DNA of 5,206 nt from assembly GCA_028693975.1 (NCBI GenBank), contig JAQUUF010000104.1:1-5206 (forward strand). Reading direction: 5' to 3'. How positions within the stretch are numbered: position 1 is the first letter of the stretch; the number at the start of each line of letters is the position of its first letter. This stretch comes from Acidaminococcaceae bacterium (GTDB taxonomy: Bacteria > Bacillota > Negativicutes > Acidaminococcales > Acidaminococcaceae). Position numbers and translations under genes: made by a program. Shown here piece by piece: positions 1 through 4,521 of the stretch. Below the pieces are notes generated by a model, which saw nothing but the letters and a program-made list of their open reading frames with translations, was not told the DNA's origin and made no database searches.

Positions 1-88
1 AATCAGTAATGCCAACCGTAGCAATATTGCCCTCTACCTTCACCCATTCATGATCTTTGGAATACTTAAGTTCCTTTGGAATATTCAT
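1..88 (-). CDS. gcvH: Glycine cleavage system H protein, N-terminal fragment (runs off the left edge)
   Basis: The reverse strand from 88 reads MNIPKELKYSKDHEWVKVEG followed by NIATVGITD, the typical opening of H protein (ELKYSKDHEWV and the VGITD strand). H protein carries the lipoyl arm that shuttles the aminomethyl group between the P, T and L proteins in the cytoplasm. The lipoylated lysine lies further downstream and is outside the window. The ATG at 86-88 is preceded by a GGAG ribosome binding site at 98-101 with 9 bases of spacing. The gene begins 26 bases after the gcvT stop with no terminator between them, so the two are almost certainly co-transcribed from the riboswitch-controlled promoter at 1436-1464. 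Only 29 codons are visible. The identification rests on strong N-terminal similarity plus the gcvT neighbour. Confidence 0.93.
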   Translation of the reverse strand, partial: MNIPKELKYSKDHEWVKVEGNIATVGITD

Positions 89-114
89 TTGACATTTCTC
101 CTTTAAATTTTATT

Positions 115-1209
115 TTATGCTCTTTTATAAAATGGTTTCTTCACGATAACGGCAGCAATATCTTTGCCGCGGACATCGACGGCCAGCTCTTGGCCAATTT
201 TGGCATACTCTGTATCAATCAAGACCAAAGCCATATTCTTGCCCAAGGTTGGTGCCGGAGAACCGGTAGTCACACGGCCAATCACTTTATCTCCGCATTT
301 AACCGGGTAGCCAGCTCTGGCAATGCCGCGCGCAGTTAGCTCCAGGCCCATGACGCGCTGAGGCAGACCTTCTGCTTTTTGCTGCGCCAAGGCTTCCTTA
401 CCATTAAAGTCTGCTTTATCCAACTTAACAAACATACCCAAACCAGCCATCAAAGGGGTAATCTCGCTAGAGAGCTCATGACCATAAAGAGGCATGCAGC
501 ACTCAAAGCGTAGGGTATCGCGGCAGCCTAAGCCACAGGGAATCAAGCCTTCGTCCTTACCTGCTCCCATAATAGCCTCCCACAGAGCAGGAGCGTCAGC
601 AGCGGCACAATAAATCTCAAAGCCGTCTTCACCAGTATAGCCGGTGCGGGAGAGAACAACCTTAATACCAGCTACTGTCTGATCTGGCAGAAAATGATAA
701 TAACCAATTGATTCCAAAGAAGCATCAGTCAGCTTGCTAAGAATTTCGATAGCCTTAGGTCCTTGCAAAGCTAATTGCCCTGCTCTAGCAGAACCATTGA
801 GCACCTCTACGTCAAAGCCCTTGGTGTTCTCTTGCATCCAGGCAAAATCTTTGTCGATATTCGCGGCATTTACCACAATACAGTATTTGTCCTCGGCGAA
901 TTTATACACCAACAAATCATCCACAGTACCACCGGTAGTGTCACACATGGGGGAATAACGAGCCTGTCCCGGCAGCAAACCTTCCATATTATTAGTGACT
1001 AGCTTTTGGATAAAAGCCAAAGCCTCAGCTCCCTTGACCCAAACCTCACCCATATGGGACACATCAAAGAGACCTGCTTTGGTTCTGACTGCCTTATGCT
1101 CTTCCAATACGCTGGAATACTGCACCGGCAATAGCCAGCCGCCAAACTCCACAATCCTGCCGCCGTACTTGACATGAGTGTCATACAACGGTGTCTTCTT
1201 TCCTTCCAT
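115..1209 (-). CDS. gcvT: Glycine cleavage system T protein (aminomethyltransferase)
   Basis: T protein transfers the methylene group from the aminomethyl-lipoyl H protein to tetrahydrofolate and releases ammonia. The 364 residues match the usual family length of about 360-370. Visible family signatures are TPLYDTHVKYGGRIVEFGGW (6-25), the LFDVSHMGEV block (47-56), GGTVDDL (93-99) with the aspartate expected near the catalytic site, RTGYTGEDGFEIY (188-200), GLGCRDTLRFE (226-236), PLYGHEL (240-246) and the C-terminal KPFYKR (358-363). Residues 237-238 are Cys-Cys, where I recall Ala-Gly in many homologues; this is probably a lineage variant. The start ATG at 1207-1209 has a very strong GGAGGAGG-type ribosome binding site at 1217-1225. 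The gene is first in an operon with gcvH. Expression is probably glycine-dependent through the leader aptamer and terminator at 1247-1407. Confidence 0.97.
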   Translation of the reverse strand: MEGKKTPLYDTHVKYGGRIVEFGGWLLPVQYSSVLEEHKAVRTKAGLFDVSHMGEVWVKGAEALAFIQKLVTNNMEGLLPGQARYSPMCDTTGGTVDDLLVYKFAEDKYCIVVNAANIDKDFAWMQENTKGFDVEVLNGSARAGQLALQGPKAIEILSKLTDASLESIGYYHFLPDQTVAGIKVVLSRTGYTGEDGFEIYCAAADAPALWEAIMGAGKDEGLIPCGLGCRDTLRFECCMPLYGHELSSEITPLMAGLGMFVKLDKADFNGKEALAQQKAEGLPQRVMGLELTARGIARAGYPVKCGDKVIGRVTTGSPAPTLGKNMALVLIDTEYAKIGQELAVDVRGKDIAAVIVKKPFYKRA

Positions 1210-1246
1210 TAAAACCCCTCCTCCTAATTATGTTCTGTTTATAAAT

Positions 1247-1285
1247 AAAAAAACAGAGACAAGAAGTGTCACTTCTTTGTCTCCG
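1247..1285 (-). terminator. Intrinsic terminator in the gcvT leader (riboswitch expression platform)
   Basis: On the minus strand, CGGAGACA (1285-1278) pairs with TGTCTCTG (1261-1254). After one bulged A, AGAAG pairs with CTTCT around a TGACA loop. Seven T residues (1253-1247) follow. The hairpin lies between the glycine aptamer and the gcvT ribosome binding site, about 38 bases upstream of the start codon. It therefore most likely acts as the regulated terminator of the riboswitch rather than the end of another gene. The 3' end of the aptamer contains CUCUG, which could pair with CGGAG at the base of the terminator's 5' arm. That alternative pairing is short, so the antiterminator is not resolved by eye. 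Confidence 0.88.
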
Positions 1286-1314
1286 TGTGCTAGCTAGGGG
1301 TGAATAAAAATATT

Positions 1315-1407
1315 ACTCCCAGAGTTTGGTCCAACTAAGATCCTTTTGCCTGAGAGTTTTACAAAGTCACTTGCCCCTTCGGCGCCTTAACGGTCTCTCT
1401 CCTAGTC
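1315..1407 (-). promoter_or_regulatory. Glycine riboswitch, single aptamer (gcvT element)
   Basis: The minus strand carries the conserved glycine aptamer segments in order: GGAGAGAGACCG (1402-1391), GCGCCGAAGGGGCAA (1385-1371), CTCTCAGGCAAAAGGA (1356-1341) and ACTCTGGGAG (1325-1316). These match the gcvT-type glycine-binding RNA that commonly controls glycine catabolism genes. It sits in the leader of gcvT-gcvH, downstream of a consensus promoter and upstream of an intrinsic terminator. This predicts a transcriptional switch that is on when glycine is abundant. Only one aptamer is present: about 22 bases lie between the predicted transcript start and the aptamer, and about 29 between the aptamer and the terminator. 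Many members have two tandem aptamers, so this is a singlet form. Confidence 0.95.
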
Positions 1408-1435
1408 TTCATGCCAAATATTAATCTATAGCGTT

Positions 1436-1464
1436 ATTATACTCAGTGCTACGCTTTTGTGCAA
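1436..1464 (-). promoter_or_regulatory. SigA-type promoter of the gcvT-gcvH operon
   Basis: On the minus strand a TTGCAC -35 box (1464-1459) is separated by exactly 17 bases from a perfect TATAAT -10 box (1441-1436). Transcription would begin near 1429, just upstream of the glycine aptamer. The leader would then be about 220 bases long and contain the aptamer and terminator. Confidence 0.85.
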
Positions 1465-1506
1465 GCTTTAAATTTTGGTAGCCATGTAGCTAAACTAACT
1501 AACAAG

Positions 1507-1606
1507 CAAAGCAGCCCCCAAGACATGACTGCCTGAAATTAATGATTGTTTGAGTCGCTTGCGACGAGTTCATTAATTTCAGGAGGCGTGACTGGGGACT
1601 GCTTTG
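1507..1606. repeat. Long imperfect inverted repeat / hairpin element
   Basis: This non-coding stretch folds back on itself. The outer arms CAAAGCAG-C-CCCCA (1507-1520) and TGGGG-A-CTGCTTTG (1593-1606) pair with one mismatch. An imperfect middle section follows, then a perfect 14-base-pair inner stem (1532-1545 with 1570-1583, sequence CCTGAAATTAATGA). Inside the loop is a second small hairpin, GTCG-CTTG-CGAC (1555-1566). The single outer mismatch is C against A as plus-strand RNA but a G-U wobble as minus-strand RNA, slightly favouring function in minus-strand transcripts, that is, the 3' UTR of the flavoprotein gene ending at 1685. There is no clean T tract on either side, so it is not a classic terminator. 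The GGGGACTGCTTTG edge recalls REP-like intergenic repeats; that link is inference. Confidence 0.7.
1556..1583 (+). repeat. Direct repeat copy 1 (inside the hairpin element)
   Basis: This 28-base segment starts CGCTTGC, ends TTTCAGG, and has the core CGAGTTCATTAATTT. It matches the segment at 1621-1648 at 24 of 28 positions ungapped. It covers part of the loop hairpin and most of the right inner stem of the inverted repeat. Confidence 0.7.
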
Positions 1607-1620
1607 TGTGGATAAAGAAC

Positions 1621-1648
1621 CGCTTGCTGCGAGTTCATTAATTTAGGG
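1621..1648 (+). repeat. Direct repeat copy 2 (partial second copy)
   Basis: This is the second copy of the 28-base motif, with the core CGAGTTCATTAATTT identical over 15 bases and the CGCTTGC start also identical. It lacks the complementary left arm found with copy 1, so it cannot form the long hairpin alone. It is bracketed by short GAACC direct repeats (1617-1621 and 1648-1652), which could be chance. The remaining bases up to the flavoprotein stop at 1685 hold only a weak 5-base-pair hairpin (1666-1682). Confidence 0.65.
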
Positions 1649-1684
1649 AACCGACGCTGTAGACCGTTTAACTTAGGTAAACAT

Positions 1685-2539
1685 TTATTTCTTACTTGCT
1701 AAATATGACACCGCGCCCAGTGCCGCCACCTGCCCCTGACCCGTAGCACGGCTAATCTGCCACGGTTGCCCGGTACAATCCCCGGCTGCAAAGATACCGG
1801 CAATATTGGTCGCCATAGCGGCATCGACACCAATGGACTGCTCTTGCAACTGCAAACCAGGCATGAGCGTATCCACCGGATTAGAAACACGGAAGATAAA
1901 AACCCCGTCAGAACGCATAGTGCCGTCTTTGCTCTGCACTTCCATTCCCTGCTCGCCGCGCGTTATAGCTTGTGGTACCGTCTTCACTACAGTAATATTA
2001 CTAGCTTGTGGGACTGCCTCCAGCTTATAAAGGGGCACTAAGATAACTTCACTGCACAAGCCTGCCAAAAATTCCACTTCCTCTAGCGCATGAGGCACCG
2101 CAGAGATTACCACAACTTTTTTGCCCCGATACAACATACCATCACAAGTGGCACAATAGCTAACGCCTTGCCCCAAAAGCTCCTTCTCCCCTGGCAGCGT
2201 CCCCGCCGGTGCCATACCCGTTGCTATAATGACTGCCGCCGCTTCATAAACATCACCCGAAGTCCCCAACATGAATTTGTCGCCCATGGGTTGGAGGGCC
2301 ATAACCTTTTGCTCAATAATAGCCACAGGATAAGAACGCACCTGGGCCAAGAACTTGTGCATCATGTCTGCTCCGCTAATATCCTCAAAGCCCAAATAAT
2401 TATGAATATGAGCGGCCAACTGCAGACGAGGGCTGAAACCATTGGCTTCAAACACTGCCACCTTTTTGTTTCTTACCGCTGCCGTAACCGCTGCTGACAG
2501 ACCTGCTGGACCACCGCCAATAATCGCTATATCGTACAT
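1685..2539 (-). CDS. Thioredoxin-reductase-like FAD flavoprotein with degenerate NADPH site
   Basis: The 284-residue protein has the thioredoxin reductase fold signature. An N-terminal FAD dinucleotide motif GGGPAGLSAA (8-17) is followed by the ATG strand (106-108), a redox-active CATCDG pair (Cys129, Cys132), and the C-terminal FAD motif GIFAAGDCTG (248-257). After the CATC motif, canonical NADPH-dependent enzymes have a GxGxxA-type loop and a downstream HRR motif. Here the equivalent regions read VVVISAVPHALEE (142-154) and VILVPLYKLEAV (165-176), with neither the glycine loop nor the arginines. It is also shorter than typical TrxB (about 305-320). It may use ferredoxin or another donor, or be a disulfide oxidoreductase with an unknown partner. 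The start at 2539 has an AGGAGGG site (2546-2552). It lies upstream of gcvT on the same strand, but gcvT has its own promoter. Confidence 0.85.
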   Translation of the reverse strand: MYDIAIIGGGPAGLSAAVTAAVRNKKVAVFEANGFSPRLQLAAHIHNYLGFEDISGADMMHKFLAQVRSYPVAIIEQKVMALQPMGDKFMLGTSGDVYEAAAVIIATGMAPAGTLPGEKELLGQGVSYCATCDGMLYRGKKVVVISAVPHALEEVEFLAGLCSEVILVPLYKLEAVPQASNITVVKTVPQAITRGEQGMEVQSKDGTMRSDGVFIFRVSNPVDTLMPGLQLQEQSIGVDAAMATNIAGIFAAGDCTGQPWQISRATGQGQVAALGAVSYLASKK

Positions 2540-2597
2540 ACCTATCCCTCCTCTTGCCTTATCTGTTACACTCTAACTTCTATCTTAGCTTACTTCT

Positions 2598-2606
2598 ATT
2601 TTACCA
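2598..2606 (-). promoter_or_regulatory. Possible extended -10 promoter for the flavoprotein gene
   Basis: The minus strand reads TGG-TAAAAT, an extended -10 form (TGnTAnAAT), about 60 bases upstream of the start codon at 2539. No convincing -35 box is seen 17 bases further upstream (AAGATA). It is the best candidate in the divergent intergenic region, but the evidence is weak. Confidence 0.35.
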
Positions 2607-2624
2607 TAAAACTCGCATACTATC

Positions 2625-2653
2625 TTTACAGAGCAAAACATTTCTGCTATACT
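2625..2653 (+). promoter_or_regulatory. SigA-type promoter of the ferritin-VIT / ZIP operon
   Basis: TTTACA (2625-2630) and TATACT (2648-2653) are separated by 17 bases, a near-consensus housekeeping promoter. Transcription would start near 2660, inside the palindrome at 2654-2673. This gives a short leader of roughly 34 bases before the start codon at 2694. Confidence 0.75.
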
Positions 2654-2673
2654 TTAGTAATAATAATTACTAA
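2654..2673. promoter_or_regulatory. Perfect palindrome, likely operator of the metal operon
   Basis: TTAGTAAT (2654-2661) and ATTACTAA (2666-2673) are perfect inverted arms separated by AATA. The site begins immediately after the -10 box and covers the expected transcript start, the classic place for a repressor to block initiation. AT-rich palindromes of this kind are bound by Fur-, DtxR/MntR- or MarR-family regulators. The sequence is not a clean match to the Fur or DtxR consensus as I know them, so the regulator is not assigned. The same site could also influence the divergent flavoprotein gene. Confidence 0.6.
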
Positions 2674-2693
2674 TAAGGACTCGGTGCAAAAAC

Positions 2694-3575
2694 ATGAGTA
2701 AATCTTTGAGCGCCTTTGCACGTCAAACAATTTTGACGATGCAGCAAAACGAAATAACTGAATATCATATCTACCATAAATTAGCTGACCGAATCAGCTC
2801 AGAGCAGGAAGCCTCCACCCTGCGCCAGCTCGCCAATGAAGAATTACACCACTACAAAATATGGGCAGGTTACTTTGGTCAAGAATGCAAACCCAAGCAG
2901 TGGAAAATTCGCTGGTATAATTTGCTGGCACTAATCTTCGGCTACACCTTTACCCTCAAGCTTATGGAGAGCGGTGAAGAAGTCGCTGCCGGTACCTACG
3001 CGCAATTAGCTCTAGAGGTCCCAGAGGCCAAAGTCATCTCCGACGACGAAGACAGCCACGAGCAGAAGCTCTTAGGTATCTTAGACGAGGAGCGCTTGCA
3101 GTATGTGGGCTCCATGGTTCTTGGACTAAACGATGCCTTGGTAGAACTAACCGGCACCCTAGCCGGACTCACCCTTGCCATGCAAAACACAAGACTTATT
3201 GCCATGGCCGGCTTAATTACCGGCATCTCTGCCACCTTATCCATGGCCTCCTCCGAATATCTCTCAGCCCGTAGCGAAGGCAGAGAGGATGCCTTGAAAT
3301 CCTGCACCTATACCGGTGTTGCTTACTGCATCACGGTAGCCCTGCTTGTCGCACCTTATCTGCTTTTCCCCAACGAAAGTTACCTCTGGGCGCTGGGGAC
3401 AATGCTATGTATTGTAATCGGTATTATTTTGTTCTTCAATTATTATATCTCTGTAGCCAAGGACTTAAACTTCAAGAAACGCTTCTTGGAAATGGCTGCC
3501 ATCAGTTTGGGAGTTGCTGCTTTTTCCTTTGTAGTTGGCCTTTTTGTAAAAAACGTCCTCGGTATTGATATGTAA
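2694..3575 (+). CDS. Ferritin-like domain fused to VIT1/CCC1 metal transporter (MbfA-like)
   Basis: The first ~135 residues form a ferritin/rubrerythrin-like four-helix domain with a plausible full diiron ligand set: Glu20 (or Glu23), Glu50-x-x-His53, Glu95/96 and Glu119-x-x-His122. The rest is a VIT1/CCC1 membrane domain with the signatures GLNDALVELTGTLAGL (144-159) and SMASSEYLSARSE (183-195) and about five hydrophobic helices (138-162, 167-186, 205-223, 230-250, 265-288). This architecture matches membrane-bound ferritin MbfA, an iron exporter in alphaproteobacteria, and related VIT proteins that move Fe(II) or Mn(II) out of the cytoplasm. The cytoplasmic ferritin domain probably senses or delivers metal. 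The ATG at 2694 is the only sensible start; the AAGGA site (2675-2679) sits 14 bases away, unusually far. It is first in an operon with the ZIP gene and lies behind a palindromic operator. Substrate metal is inferred. Confidence 0.92.
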   Translation: MSKSLSAFARQTILTMQQNEITEYHIYHKLADRISSEQEASTLRQLANEELHHYKIWAGYFGQECKPKQWKIRWYNLLALIFGYTFTLKLMESGEEVAAGTYAQLALEVPEAKVISDDEDSHEQKLLGILDEERLQYVGSMVLGLNDALVELTGTLAGLTLAMQNTRLIAMAGLITGISATLSMASSEYLSARSEGREDALKSCTYTGVAYCITVALLVAPYLLFPNESYLWALGTMLCIVIGIILFFNYYISVAKDLNFKKRFLEMAAISLGVAAFSFVVGLFVKNVLGIDM

Positions 3576-3585
3576 GGAGTAAAAA

Positions 3586-4410
3586 ATGTCCTATCTAGCG
3601 TCTTCGGACCCTCTAACCCTCACCATTTATGCTACTGCCTTTACCTGGGGCATGACCGCCTTGGGAGCAGCGATGGTTTTCTTTTTCAAAACTATTAAAG
3701 AGCATCTTTTGAACACTATGCTCGGTTTTGCGGCCGGTGTCATGGTAGCAGCTAGCTTCTGGTCTCTTTTGGCCCCAGCTATCGAAATGGCAGCAGACAG
3801 CCCCCACGCTTTGCCACCTTGGGCCATTGCCGCCATCGGCTTCTTGCTGGGAGCCGGTTTCCTCTGGCTGAGCGACCATATTATCCCCCACATGCATTTT
3901 GGCGCCAAGGAAGGTGAAGTCGAAGGTATTCCCACGAAATTGCGCCGCAGTATTTTGTTAGTTTTCTCTATTACTTTACACAATATTCCTGAAGGTTTGG
4001 CTGTTGGTGTTGCTTTTGGGGCCCTAGCCAACTCCGGAGAAAGTTCTCTGCTGCCAGCCTTGGCCGTGGCTCTAGGTATCGGCATCCAGAACTTCCCTGA
4101 AGGCGCCGCTGTCTCCATCCCCTTACGCCGTGAAGGTTTATCCCGTTGGAAATGCTTCTTATATGGTCAAGCCTCCGGTCTGGTCGAGCCTGCCGCCGGC
4201 ATTCTCGGCTGTCTCTTGGTCGAGAGTATGACCAGCATTTTGCCCTACGCTCTAGCCTTTGCCGCCGGAGCCATGCTCTACGTAGTAGTGGAAGAACTAA
4301 TTCCCGAAGCTCAATCCGGCCGCGACCAACACGAAAGCACCCATTATGCCACTATCGGTTTCATGGTAGGTTTTGTTATTATGATGATTTTGGATGTCGC
4401 CTTAGGTTAA
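3586..4410 (+). CDS. ZIP-family divalent metal transporter (GufA-like)
   Basis: The 274-residue integral membrane protein has the ZIP metal-site motifs: HNIPEGLAVG (132-141) on transmembrane helix 4, QNFPEGAAVS (168-177) on helix 5, Glu201 in SGLVEP on helix 6, and EELIPEA (236-242) before the last helix. His132, Glu136, Gln168, Glu172 and Glu201 correspond to the primary metal site of characterised bacterial ZIP proteins. Asn169 replaces the aspartate seen in BbZIP, a change I believe is common in GufA-type members. Eight helices fit the hydrophobicity. A short histidine-bearing loop (HIIPHMHFG, 98-106) lies between helices 3 and 4. ZIP proteins bring Zn, Fe or Mn into the cytoplasm. The ribosome binding site AAGGAG (3574-3579) overlaps the stop codon of the upstream ferritin-VIT gene, with 10 bases between genes, so the two are translated from one message. 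No clear terminator follows. Confidence 0.95.
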   Translation: MSYLASSDPLTLTIYATAFTWGMTALGAAMVFFFKTIKEHLLNTMLGFAAGVMVAASFWSLLAPAIEMAADSPHALPPWAIAAIGFLLGAGFLWLSDHIIPHMHFGAKEGEVEGIPTKLRRSILLVFSITLHNIPEGLAVGVAFGALANSGESSLLPALAVALGIGIQNFPEGAAVSIPLRREGLSRWKCFLYGQASGLVEPAAGILGCLLVESMTSILPYALAFAAGAMLYVVVEELIPEAQSGRDQHESTHYATIGFMVGFVIMMILDVALG

Positions 4411-4416
4411 AAAAGC

Positions 4417-4444
4417 TTGACTTGTAGTTGACTCTAAGTAGTAT
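4417..4444 (+). promoter_or_regulatory. Possible promoter of the lipoprotein phosphoesterase gene
   Basis: TTGACT (4417-4422) and TAGTAT (4439-4444) are separated by 16 bases, starting 7 bases after the ZIP stop codon. A second TTGACT at 4428-4433 and AT-rich TATAAA (4461-4466) and TACAAT (4471-4476) boxes further down offer alternatives, so the exact promoter is uncertain. The 111-base gap, together with the absence of a terminator hairpin, leaves read-through from the metal operon possible. Confidence 0.4.
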
Positions 4445-4521
4445 CCTTACTCTAACAGCTATAAACTGTGTACAATTAATCTAATGTTCAAAACGTGCCT
4501 TGGCTACCAAGAGGAGCAACA

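Noticed and set aside
1408..1435. Possible second glycine aptamer upstream of the first
   Set aside because: Only about 22 bases separate the predicted transcript start from the first aptamer, too few for another aptamer, and no conserved core motif is present.
1507..1648. CRISPR array
   Set aside because: There are only two imperfect copies of the 28-base motif, one of them part of a hairpin, with no regular spacers and no cas genes.
2090..2497. 135-codon open frame on the plus strand inside the flavoprotein gene
   Set aside because: It is antisense to the conserved flavoprotein, is rich in His, Arg and Cys as shadow frames often are, and has no motif or convincing ribosome binding site.
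2654..2673. Fur box assignment for the palindrome
   Set aside because: It is AT-rich and palindromic, but the arms do not follow the GATAAT-type hexamers or the 7-1-7 spacing, so naming Fur would be over-interpretation.
3627..4118. 163-codon open frame on the minus strand inside the ZIP gene
   Set aside because: It is antisense to a clear ZIP transporter, shows no recognisable family and has a lysine/proline/alanine-rich composition typical of a shadow frame.
4411..4470. Intrinsic terminator after the ZIP gene
   Set aside because: No stem of useful length followed by a T tract is visible; the short AGTA/TACT pairing around 4437-4452 is too weak.
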